From Hydractinia symbiolongicarpus (Eukaryota; Cnidaria; Hydrozoa; Anthoathecata; Hydractiniidae): a stretch of 64,000 bases of DNA. This document shows, piece after piece, positions 57,042 through 64,000 of this stretch. The notes under the pieces are model-generated. The model was given only the letters and a program-made list of their open reading frames with translations. It was not told where the DNA came from and did not search any database. Position 1 is the stretch's first letter. Every line of letters starts with the position of its first letter. The stretch is taken from positions 23,746,001-23,810,000 of the forward strand of contig NC_079876.1 in assembly GCF_029227915.1 (NCBI RefSeq). Direction: 5' to 3'. A program made the position numbers and the translations under genes.

Positions 57042-58262
57042 ATGGCGGACATTGACATTGACCCTTTTGGAGATCATGGGAGACCGGATGAAGGTACCGA
57101 TGAAACTTTACCACTCATACCCACCGGGGACCGTACGCGAGTACATACACCAGGTGAGGAAGAAACATCATTCGGAGGAGGTCTCAGTCAGAATACTAGA
57201 GTTTTGCAGGAAATAGTTGAAGGGTTGTATGATAGATTATCTGAAAGATTCCAACCAAAACCCGAGGTGTTATATACCGACCTGTTTGAAATTAGAGATG
57301 GTGAACTATACTACAAAGACAGTAGCAAACCATTGACAAACAATAGAAGACTAAGGGCTACTGATACCATAGCAGATATATTAGGCAAGAGAAGGCTGCG
57401 TAATTTAGGCTTTGACATACCAAAAGGTAAGATTACAGCCCGACAGGCAGCTAAGCTAAACAAAATACATGAAGAACTACCCTCGTCATCTAAAATAACA
57501 ACAGCAAGTGATGTAGAATTAGAAGCTATATCTGGGGATGTGGTAAAAAGTATGGAAGATTTAATTTCATTGGTCAAACAATCTGTAGACCATGAAGCAA
57601 CCCAGACCGGTGATCTATTTGAATATCCTATGCGTGAATTGCTAGGATTGGATAGATCATTGAGAAACATACGAGGAAGTCTTCAGGATGAAGTTGCAAA
57701 AAAGGTTCAGCTCGAACAGCATATTGACAGAGAAAAAAACAAGTTGGAAGAGATGGAAAACACACCAAATATGACCGAGGAACAACAAAATGAAGCGAAA
57801 GAAAGGTTGAAAGGTTTGCAAAATGAGTTGAAAGGCCGGCAAGAGATTATCGATATTCTCAAAGGTAAACTTAACAGTCAAATAAAAAGCATCAGGGAGA
57901 CGATTACCAAAGTACTTGACAAAGATACCACACTGTCTGAAAAGATACGAGTTATCGGCCTTCTCGTAGAAGCTTTGACGCCTGGGGGTGGGGGGTCATC
58001 CACCGGTAACGCACAAAATCATGAAAATGGTGGTGCAAAGGACCTCCGGTCCTGGATAAAAAACAAGTTGAATGCGTTGGGATCTCTCTTGGGAAGGTTG
58101 GCAGGGACGGCCGCTGCAGCTCTACCGGGTATATTAGGATCCATAGTATCATGGATACTCAATCGGGCGAAAGAAGCGGTTGGTTGGTTGAGTCAAAACT
58201 TGTGGGCTTTGATAGTTGGAATAGGGGGTCTGATATACACCTATCTCGTGACAAAGCGTTAG
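57042..58262 (+). CDS. Polinton coiled-coil protein with C-terminal membrane anchor, 406 residues
   Basis: The N-terminus is acidic (MADIDIDPFGDHGRPDEG). Residues about 215-300 form a strong heptad-rich coiled coil (EQHIDREKNKLEEMENT; KERLKGLQNELKGRQE). A Gly-rich linker (LTPGGGGSSTG) and basic segment lead to an amphipathic/hydrophobic C-terminus with AGTAAAALPGILGSIVSWIL and a final transmembrane helix LWALIVGIGGLIYTYLVTKR. The layout suggests a structural or membrane-interacting virion-type protein; that is inference. The frame is intact. It is divergent from the 56990 gene. Confidence 0.7.
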   Translation: MADIDIDPFGDHGRPDEGTDETLPLIPTGDRTRVHTPGEEETSFGGGLSQNTRVLQEIVEGLYDRLSERFQPKPEVLYTDLFEIRDGELYYKDSSKPLTNNRRLRATDTIADILGKRRLRNLGFDIPKGKITARQAAKLNKIHEELPSSSKITTASDVELEAISGDVVKSMEDLISLVKQSVDHEATQTGDLFEYPMRELLGLDRSLRNIRGSLQDEVAKKVQLEQHIDREKNKLEEMENTPNMTEEQQNEAKERLKGLQNELKGRQEIIDILKGKLNSQIKSIRETITKVLDKDTTLSEKIRVIGLLVEALTPGGGGSSTGNAQNHENGGAKDLRSWIKNKLNALGSLLGRLAGTAAAALPGILGSIVSWILNRAKEAVGWLSQNLWALIVGIGGLIYTYLVTKR

Positions 58263-58326
58263 ATCCTTGTATAGATTATATGTTACACGCATTATGTGAC
58301 ATAGAGTACTAGGAGTACTAGGAGTA
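58263..58326. terminator. Convergent gene ends with AGTACT repeats
   Basis: Between the stops of the convergent 58262 and 58327 genes, GAGTACTAG is repeated three times (58305-58329). AGTACT is itself palindromic. This may be a shared 3' end signal. Confidence 0.4.
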
Positions 58327-58758
58327 CTATCTTTCGAAATACCACACAGCACCACCGACACCGATCATACTTAGCGCGATAAAGGCCAATTCCCTTTCAT
58401 GTTGATCCTTACTCGGTGTATAAAAGTCGCTCAATACAGGTTCCCGCGGTAGGACATCCAGTCCTTCAAGTTTATCCCCAAACACTTTTTTATATTCACG
58501 CATTGCATCGTTTAGCTCTATGAATTTTCCTTCGGCCTTCTTTTCAAGTCTGAGCTGCTTATTTATAAAGTCTATTCTCTCTTGTCTTTTACGTTGCCAC
58601 AAAACCTGGGCTTTTTGTAATTGTTCTATGACCAGATCATGACGCTTTCTTTCCTTATCAATTCTGTCTTTTGATAAGCTTGAAAAGAGATAGCTTGAGC
58701 CTGTAAAAGCCAAAGCATTGGCTAGGGCCCCTCCCAACATCATTGCAGTTGAAGCCAT
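58327..58758 (-). CDS. Polinton small protein with two hydrophobic ends, 143 residues
   Basis: A hydrophobic N-terminus (MLGGALANALAFTGSSYLFS), a charged helical centre (residues 30-90, KERKRHDLVIEQLQKAQVLW) and a hydrophobic C-terminal helix (IALSMIGVGGAVWYFER). It looks like a conserved Polinton/adintovirus hypothetical. Start ATG at 58756-58758 lies 2 bases after the stop of the upstream small gene, as in a compact operon-like row. Confidence 0.65.
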   Translation of the reverse strand: MASTAMMLGGALANALAFTGSSYLFSSLSKDRIDKERKRHDLVIEQLQKAQVLWQRKRQERIDFINKQLRLEKKAEGKFIELNDAMREYKKVFGDKLEGLDVLPREPVLSDFYTPSKDQHERELAFIALSMIGVGGAVWYFER

Positions 58759-58760
58759 TT

Positions 58761-58987
58761 TTAGATATTGATAGTTTCAGGCATAATCTTTTGCTTAATT
58801 AAGTATTCCCTTGACATTTCACTAGCGGCGACGATGGCGACTAGCTTTCGGTATCTTCCAAGTCAAACTTTTGAATTGATGGTGGTGACATTTTTAAAAC
58901 CTTTTTTCCTAACATCGAATAGCCGACAGCGAAAACGCAGACGACCGATGCGTGATATAAATCGTTGACGATACTTTTCTTGTCCAT
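58761..58987 (-). pseudogene. Small Polinton gene with one frameshift
   Basis: The start MDKKSIVNDLYHASVVCVFA at 58987 reads to about DLEDT, where the frame is lost. The other frame continues KLVAIVAASEMSREYLIKQK to the TAA at 58761-58763. Reading across would give roughly 75 residues, with a hydrophobic stretch near the N-terminus. It is too short to have been noticed as one open frame. The product family is unknown to me. Confidence 0.5.
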
Positions 58988-59031
58988 GTTATTTCTATAC
59001 TGTGAGATTATTATATCGCGATATTATCCCT

Positions 59032-59136
59032 TTATTCCATTTCAAGTTTACTTATTCTCACAGGTATTTTGGATTTTTGTGGTGGGGTACCCTTCGGCCC
59101 AGTTTTCACCTGAATTGGAGTCTGTTCCTCTGACAT
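59032..59136 (-). CDS. Short basic ORF, 34 residues
   Basis: MSEEQTPIQVKTGPKGTPPQ and a basic tail KSKIPVRISKLEME, ending TAA at 59032-59034. It lies in the same direction between two conserved genes with 45-55 bp spacing on each side, in a row where all neighbours are coding. Coding status is uncertain; a Lys/Pro-rich peptide of this sort could bind nucleic acid or be a capsid peptide. Confidence 0.35.
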   Translation of the reverse strand: MSEEQTPIQVKTGPKGTPPQKSKIPVRISKLEME

Positions 59137-59181
59137 CTTTATTATCTGTTGTACTACTACTAGTAGTATTATTATTTGCGT

Positions 59182-59589
59182 TTAAATTTCTTCCGGCCAT
59201 AGTGGTGCTAACAATGAGCCGAATTTATAATATAAGTCACATGTGAACCTTTGAAGGGCGGAATTTGGGAAAGGGTCATTTTCCAGGTCATTGCTCAATG
59301 CATTTTGAGAATTTATCCCTAATACCGTACAGGCCCCCATGGAATACATGTTAATGATTGATTGTCCTAAGGACTTTACCATTTGACCTGATAGTTTAGC
59401 TTCATATATACTAAATAGTTTCTTCACCTCATCATCTTTGAGCTTTTGAATTTGATCGTCCGTATACATTTTACCCAGGTATAGCTTGCTATTTCCGGTT
59501 AACACACACTCCAGCAGTTTTTGTCTCTTACCATCCTCGGATGGAGGACCCGGAAGAGCAATTAAGTTATCAATTGCCGTTTCAGCCAT
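59182..59589 (-). CDS. Polinton conserved small protein, about 135 residues
   Basis: Starts MAETAIDNLIALPGPPSEDG at 59589 (chosen over an upstream non-ATG extension). It is mostly alpha-helical text: KRQKLLECVLTGNSKLYLGK, and DQIQKLKDDEVKKLFSIYEA. The C-terminal third is hydrophobic (SLGQSIINMYSMGACTVLGI). No catalytic motif is seen; in particular there is no His...Asp...Cys pattern of the adenain protease. Intact. Confidence 0.62.
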   Translation of the reverse strand: MAETAIDNLIALPGPPSEDGKRQKLLECVLTGNSKLYLGKMYTDDQIQKLKDDEVKKLFSIYEAKLSGQMVKSLGQSIINMYSMGACTVLGINSQNALSNDLENDPFPNSALQRFTCDLYYKFGSLLAPLWPEEI

Positions 59590-59595
59590 TTTCAA

Positions 59596-59912
59596 TAGCG
59601 ATAGGTATTTTTTAACACAAAAATAGCAAAAACTAAGTACTACTAGTAGTACTACTAGTACTAGTAGTAGTACTACTAGTATTATGAAATTGATATATTC
59701 TATGATTTTGTTGTGGTCCTATAGTAGATTTCAAGAAATCTATAGTAGTCTTATAGGAGTCTTATAGGAGAGTCTTATAGGAGATTTCAAGAAATCTATA
59801 GGAGATTTCAAGAAACCTATAGGAGATTCAAGAAATCTATAGGAGTCCTATAGATCTGTTAGATTCTTCTTATACTTTTGTTACAAGAGTCTTGTAACAA
59901 AAAACGTCCAAT
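59596..59912. repeat. Palindrome-rich region between ATPase and the 59.2-kb gene
   Basis: 59634-59684 is a run of ACTACTAGTAGTACT-type palindromes. 59713-59860 repeats CTATAGGAGATTTCAAGAAAT, which is itself partly self-complementary (GATTTCAAGAAATC), about five times. 59880-59900 is the hairpin TGTTACAAGAGTCTTGTAACA, followed by AAAAAC. No coding sequence is present. Confidence 0.85.
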
Positions 59913-60379
59913 CTAGCAAATCACGTAAGTTCTTGGATGTTGCATTCTCAACATTTTAGCTTGCCTTCGTAAATTTTTTGGTATAGCGGTGTATGATTGT
60001 GTGAGTAGCCACATAGTGTGGTTTCGATGTCGTCCGCTAATGGCCAACTCTAGCAATGGCTGTCTCTTTTTGTCTAGTTTCTCATCTGCGATGATATCGT
60101 CGATCAGGAATAAGGTTTTGTATCCGTCATCTTTCGAATCCATTGATATAAGATACCTCCCGGCTCAATTAGAATCACATATTCGTCGTTCCAAAACCAT
60201 TTTCGGTCCCTATATGTCTTATTCCATCTTAATGTTGGGCATATAATCACGATGAAATCGAAGTGATGAAAGTATTCATTCTATAATAATTTTACAACAC
60301 GTTTGGATTTTCCGCATCCCGTTGGACCAACGAATAATGCTGTGTGGGGCTCTTTCATGTAACGTATGTTTTTCACCAT
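59913..60379 (-). pseudogene. Polinton packaging ATPase (FtsK/HerA-type), broken
   Basis: ATG at 60377-60379. Walker A VGPTGCGKSK lies about residues 19-28. TAG at 60281-60283 interrupts the frame, which then carries HFDFIVIICPTLRWNK. A frameshift near 60140 leads to Walker B in TLFLIDDIIADE and to SGRHRNHTMWLLTQSYTAIP. The frame ends early at 59913, soon after LRRQAKMLRM, so the C-terminal part is missing. Known role: pumps DNA into the capsid in Polinton/adintovirus relatives. Not functional here. Confidence 0.82.
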
Positions 60380-60385
60380 TCTATC

Positions 60386-61705
60386 TTAATAAAGTACATC
60401 AATAATTTCACCGTTTTGAATGTTTAGTTGAGCGTCCATGATTAGATATATATATGCGTTTAAGGATCCTGCGGTTTCGGCAGTCTTTTCAATTTGTAGG
60501 GTGATCCCCTCACTTGCATTTTCAATCCGTCGACCGGTCCCATGCAGGGAGTTTTCATCTATGGTTCTGAAATCTAACCATAGAGCATAATTGTTTGTTA
60601 AGTAATCGGAGACTTTTACATCATGTAATTGCAGATGTTTTTTGATTTCGCCGGCATTGCCATCCTTTGGTTTACCCTCGGCAAAATACTTACAAATTTC
60701 ATTGTAATGTTCAAACGGCTGCATCCCTTGAGCAAAAAGTTGGTTAGGCTTACCCTCAACTATGGCGGATACCTTTTTAATTTTCGGATTGTAGAACTTA
60801 CCGGTATCTCGTTTGTAGGCTTGTTCGTCTTCAAACAAAACCAATATACCCTTCAAAGATTTACAAGGTGTATTGAATGACCAATTCCACGTTGTGTCCG
60901 ACTTATCCACTCTAATTTGTCTATGTCTCAAAAACCTGTCGTATAGTAAAGCCATGTTTTCATATCCATTTGAAATGAATCTGGCTAAGGTTGGGTGTGT
61001 CCCAATCTCATATTCGAGAGATATGTTAGTTATTTTGTATTTAGCATCCGGTGCCGGTGCCGTGGCAGAACCGGAAGGTTTGGTTGGAGTTGATAATACA
61101 ACCCTGTCGTAATTATTGAATGTGATCTCATAACATAACCTATTCCCTAATCCGGCTTGATAATATGGGATCGTGCTATCTAACATTTCAAAATCGAGAG
61201 GAATGATGAACTTGTTTTTGTATGCATCTGCAATGGCTTTGTCTGAGACATCAGATGCGTCTTTATCCGAAGCGCTTACCCTCAATTTCATACAGTTTTC
61301 CGTACACCCATCATTGGATATGATGCCTTGTCTGATTGCATCTCTCTTTTCATACTTGGTTAGCCATAAATCTCTGTAGCATCCGAAAATATCAAAGTCA
61401 TCAATGCTCAAAATCTCGGTACCCTCAAACTTGATGGCCAACTTTTTAACAATAGCTCTTCCAATGTTAGAGACTAATGTTCTTTTCGTGTCGGCTTTTG
61501 ACTCGAGTTCAACGTCGAAACTTATTTTTGAAGTCCCTGGAACAATAACATCATCGCTACCTAAATTAGGAAACCTAATCAAAAGTAACTGGTTTTGATC
61601 AATCTCACTTGGATTGTGTGTCACAATTACTTTTTGGTGTGATCCTTTTACACCATGAGCAGTTCTAAGAGAACGTTCAGGATTTAACCTTTTTCCGTAT
61701 TCCAT
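60386..61705 (-). CDS. Polinton major capsid protein, double jelly-roll type
   Basis: 439 residues, intact. N-terminal MEYGKRLNPERSLRTAHGVK, then beta-rich sequence through both halves. Hallmarks are TLARFISNGYENMALLYDRF near the middle and a C-terminal DAQLNIQNGEIIDVLY. Length, position next to the minor capsid and ATPase genes, and overall pattern fit the double-jelly-roll MCP found in Polintons. Its stop lies 6 bp from the ATPase start, so the row penton-MCP-ATPase is in one direction. Identification rests on context and pattern rather than on one invariant motif. Confidence 0.85.
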   Translation of the reverse strand: MEYGKRLNPERSLRTAHGVKGSHQKVIVTHNPSEIDQNQLLLIRFPNLGSDDVIVPGTSKISFDVELESKADTKRTLVSNIGRAIVKKLAIKFEGTEILSIDDFDIFGCYRDLWLTKYEKRDAIRQGIISNDGCTENCMKLRVSASDKDASDVSDKAIADAYKNKFIIPLDFEMLDSTIPYYQAGLGNRLCYEITFNNYDRVVLSTPTKPSGSATAPAPDAKYKITNISLEYEIGTHPTLARFISNGYENMALLYDRFLRHRQIRVDKSDTTWNWSFNTPCKSLKGILVLFEDEQAYKRDTGKFYNPKIKKVSAIVEGKPNQLFAQGMQPFEHYNEICKYFAEGKPKDGNAGEIKKHLQLHDVKVSDYLTNNYALWLDFRTIDENSLHGTGRRIENASEGITLQIEKTAETAGSLNAYIYLIMDAQLNIQNGEIIDVLY

Positions 61706-61786
61706 GTCTGTTATTACTTTTATTTTATTTTTACTTTTATCTCGGTTAGCGTATACTTCATTAGACCTATGGCCTTTTATTCAAAC

Positions 61787-62332
61787 CTATTGTCTGCCGT
61801 CTCTTATGTGAAGGACAACTGTTGTTCCCAGATCTTTTACCAGATCTCCATTTTGATCAGTTATTTTAAAAGTAAGTGATTGAAGGTAACCACCCTTTAG
61901 TTTCTTATATTGCGGGTTTTTGGGATCAATATGTGTAACATCACCATACTCAGATATATGATATGTTAGCAGGTTATCCCTATATCTACCATTTTTAAGA
62001 TTTAATGTATTATCCAATTCATTCAGATTGAAATGTAATTCTGTTATGTTGGTTAGCTTATTTGTTTTGATTACTCGAGGGTCTTTGATTAATGGTGTGG
62101 ATGTGACATCACCCGCTAAAGATGCGTTCAGCTCCCTACCGGTGTATTTTCCTTTCGGTAGCAACTTTTCTTTTTTTCCAATGGTCACTTTTAGTGGAGC
62201 TGTGATTTCATATGTAACATTGTCCGAAAACGTCTCTATGATCGCAACTTCTTTTGTGCCAGTCTCGTTGTATATGTTGTGATACAAATAGATTGTCTTT
62301 TCACTATTTACGTCATTTATTGTGATATACAT
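61787..62332 (-). CDS. Polinton minor capsid (penton-like) protein
   Basis: 181 residues, beta-rich: MYITINDVNSEKTIYLYHNI, then TGRELNASLAGDVTSTPLIK, and the end LGTTVVLHIRDGRQ. A protein of this length directly upstream of the MCP is the single-jelly-roll penton/minor capsid component in Polintons. Intact. 81 bp separate it from the MCP start. It is divergent from the 62371 small ORF with 38 bp between starts. Confidence 0.78.
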   Translation of the reverse strand: MYITINDVNSEKTIYLYHNIYNETGTKEVAIIETFSDNVTYEITAPLKVTIGKKEKLLPKGKYTGRELNASLAGDVTSTPLIKDPRVIKTNKLTNITELHFNLNELDNTLNLKNGRYRDNLLTYHISEYGDVTHIDPKNPQYKKLKGGYLQSLTFKITDQNGDLVKDLGTTVVLHIRDGRQ

Positions 62333-62370
62333 TCTTATATTAGAGAGTGGAATTATTTAAATCAAAAAGA

Positions 62371-62493
62371 ATGGATAGCATTTTCAAATACAACCCCAAT
62401 GCGGCCTATAAGCCAAATGGAGGACGGGACCTTCAGATATTGGATGGGAAGGATCTATACAAACAGACCATTATTGTCTCTGAAAACACCTGA
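62371..62493 (+). CDS. 40-residue ORF, start of the right-end + gene pair
   Basis: MDSIFKYNPNAAYKPNGGRD, then LQILDGKDLYKQTIIV, stop TGA at 62491. The composition looks protein-like. It sits 14 bp upstream of the 197-codon frame at 62508. It may be an independent peptide or the original N-terminal part of that protein, separated by a frameshift. I cannot decide. Confidence 0.5.
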   Translation: MDSIFKYNPNAAYKPNGGRDLQILDGKDLYKQTIIVSENT

Positions 62494-62507
62494 AAGAAGG
62501 TAGATCT

Positions 62508-63101
62508 ATGATCAGATCGGTATATCGTTTTCATGTCTATTATCACATTAGACGAATCATTAAGCGCTTGCAGACACCTCTACCTTTTAAAGATAGTTTT
62601 AATCAATATGACAATCCTTATTCAAACGAAGAATTTCTAAAAATATGTGGTGAATATGACGTCGATTCTAATCCTATGAAATACAGAGGTCAATACTTTT
62701 TCAGCTCATATCAAAAAAGACGTAAAAACTATCCAACTCCGGGCTTGAGTTATTTCACGAATGACTCCATGACACGATGGATTGTGGAAAAATCTAATGG
62801 CTTTACAAAAACAGGCCTTGTAAAGATTTCAAGCAGTGTTAGGGCGTATGCTTATCTTGTTCTTAGTTCGCAAGCCTCATCCCGTTCTTCTATCTTGGGT
62901 AATGATTCAAGCGCTTTGACGGCTCAAAGAGTTTTTATGAACAACCTTGAGGACATTGTTAACCGTAGGGTTGATATTCAGGAGGACATTAAACGTTATC
63001 AGGATACGTTAAACTACGCTTCAAGTAAGGTTGATTATTCGGTTGGACAAGGTATTTATATGTTACCTAGTGACATGAATCTCAAAAGATCTGGTATGTA
63101 A
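62508..63101 (+). CDS. Polinton conserved protein, 197 residues
   Basis: Starts MIRSVYRFHVYYHIRRIIKR (basic, amphipathic). The centre KYRGQYFFSSYQKRRKNYPT, then SVRAYAYLVLSSQASSRSSI and FMNNLEDIVNRRVDIQEDIK, look strongly conserved-type. The end is YSVGQGIYMLPSDMNLKRSGM. No catalytic motif is recognised. It points towards the right terminal repeat, with 90 bp between its stop and the repeat. Intact as read, but see the neighbouring 40-residue frame. Confidence 0.65.
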   Translation: MIRSVYRFHVYYHIRRIIKRLQTPLPFKDSFNQYDNPYSNEEFLKICGEYDVDSNPMKYRGQYFFSSYQKRRKNYPTPGLSYFTNDSMTRWIVEKSNGFTKTGLVKISSSVRAYAYLVLSSQASSRSSILGNDSSALTAQRVFMNNLEDIVNRRVDIQEDIKRYQDTLNYASSKVDYSVGQGIYMLPSDMNLKRSGM

Positions 63102-63191
63102 AATCCTATTGTTATAAGCGTTTGATTGACAGATGGTTTTACAAGATAACAAAAACTGCTTGCGTGTTGTTATTTATGTTTTATTATCATT

Positions 63192-63570
63192 GATGGTATT
63201 ACCACGTACGCTAGAGGCCATTATAGACACAGTTGAATCCTATCACTGTAATGGGGGGTACACGGCGGGGATTGGGGGGTGGGGGCCCGGGGGGGATTGG
63301 GGGGTTTGGGACAGAAACTCTTCTATCGTTGATTTAACGGATATGATCTATGATTTGACGTAAAATGGTAAAGTGCTAAGGGGATTTTTATTGACTCTTC
63401 TATCGTTGATTTAACGGATATGATCTATGATTTGACGTAAAATGGTAAAGTGCTAAGGGGATTTTTATTGACTCTTCTATCGTTGATTTAACGGATATGA
63501 TCTATGATTTGACGTAAAATGGTAAAGTGCTAAGGGGATTTTGTCCTAACATCCGCATTTTCCTATCTCT
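63192..63570 (-). repeat. Right Polinton terminal inverted repeat (379 bp)
   Basis: Mirror of 49893-50196. It carries a duplicate of the PolB C-terminal codons (63192-63238), a G-rich tract at 63253-63310, and three copies of the 77-bp unit (GGGGATTTTTATTGACTCTT junctions at 63380, 63457 and 63534). The left repeat has only two. Confidence 0.93.
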
Positions 63571-64000
63571 ACATGGAATATTGATTTTTATGTAATGAAA
63601 ATCTGTCGGATGGACAAGTTTGAACTGGATACGCTAAATTTTTTAACTATGGTTCTTAATAAAATTTGATTTTTAGTTTGGAAACTTATAACATATATCA
63701 ATAGTTAAGAGACAATTCCAAAGCGATCTTATCATGACGCATCCCATCGTTTTAGCGCTGTAATTAGTTGTCCATCCGACAGATTTATTTAGTCACTCGC
63801 TCATACGATCAGGACCGTATAGGGCAGAAGTCTTTGTTTGCAAAGAAAACCTTTTAATTTTATCAAAGTTGGGACATTAATTAAACCATTTTTGAAGAAT
63901 ATCACACAACACTTCAATTATAAATTTTTCTAGTAGTGTTGACCAATTTCGAAATATGCTCATATGAAGAATGGACTCGTAAAATAGTCAGGAAATTTTA

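Larger units (their letters stand above)
49893..63570. mobile_element. Maverick/Polinton, 13,678 bp, nearly complete
   Basis: Inverted repeats start AGAGATAGGAAAATGC at 49893 and end with the mirror at 63570. ACATG flanks both ends (49888-49892 and 63571-63575), one base short of the 6-bp duplication usual for Polintons. Contents fit the class: PolB, retroviral-type integrase, packaging ATPase, double-jelly-roll major capsid and penton-like minor capsid genes, plus conserved small proteins. These elements are endogenous relatives of adintoviruses. The capsid genes are intact. PolB, integrase, ATPase and a small gene contain stops or frameshifts. Confidence 0.95.
43818..63965. mobile_element. 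Outer DNA transposon, interrupted by two later insertions
   Basis: ATATGAGCATATTTCGAAATTG at 43821-43842 is mirrored at 63943-63964. Inside both ends the motif ATCTGTCGGATGGACA recurs in both orientations (about 44181, 44344, 44541; 49568, 49760, 63600, 63770). Subtracting the pogo-like insertion (45803-49279) and the Polinton (49893-63570) leaves an element of roughly 3 kb. Its single recognisable gene lies on the - strand. The exact outer borders are uncertain because the window ends at 64000. Confidence 0.6.

Overview
The window is an AT-rich animal nuclear locus: compact spliced genes with GT-AG introns, sitting beside a large block of nested DNA transposons. The protein families (UBE3C, DEPDC1, a SETD9-like protein), small introns and many different DNA transposons, including a Maverick/Polinton, suggest a non-vertebrate metazoan. 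A cnidarian such as a hydrozoan is my best guess, but that is inference; the sequence alone does not name the species.

Host-gene part (1-40 kb). A 56-58 bp minisatellite fills 1-1210. The 3' exon of a SETD9-like SET-domain gene ends at 2975. A complete UBE3C (HECT E3 ubiquitin ligase) follows 176 bp later on the + strand: 23 exons, 3152-16924, 1,038 residues with every splice phase consistent. DEPDC1 (DEP plus RhoGAP-like) faces it on the - strand: 10 exons, 27331-19806, 893 residues. A truncated second DEPDC1 copy (38529-37130) carries the DEP half only, with part of the upstream region also copied. Between the two copies lies a nested cluster: Tigger/pogo remnants flanking a 4,084-bp element (31458-35541) with a broken DDE/integrase-like transposase and a broken HECT-domain cargo gene. 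Its inverted repeats are studded with GCGGCCGC.

Transposon part (42-64 kb). A Tigger fragment is followed by a three-level nest. The outer element (about 43.8 kb to about 63.96 kb) encodes an unidentified protein whose reading frame starts at 49324 and resumes at 45802. It was hit twice. A 3,477-bp pogo-like element (45803-49279) inserted after codon 15; it has a spliced DD35D transposase and a divergent gene that combines a HIRAN domain with a consensus PCNA-binding PIP box. A 13,678-bp Polinton (49893-63570) inserted in the 5' region with ACATG target duplications.

The Polinton carries protein-primed-type PolB, a RING/SAP-like protein, a retroviral-type integrase, a packaging ATPase, a double-jelly-roll major capsid protein, a minor capsid (penton) protein and several small or membrane proteins. 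Its capsid genes are intact, but PolB, integrase, ATPase and one small gene carry nonsense codons or frameshifts, so this copy is probably inactive on its own. No adenain-type protease was recognised. Its inverted repeats contain a strong G-quadruplex-like tract and a 77-bp repeat present twice on the left and three times on the right.

Most interesting points: the HIRAN plus PIP-box gene paired with a pogo-like transposase; the HECT-carrying element; a splice-donor-containing minisatellite at UBE3C exon 20; and repeated hairpins at gene ends in the Polinton.
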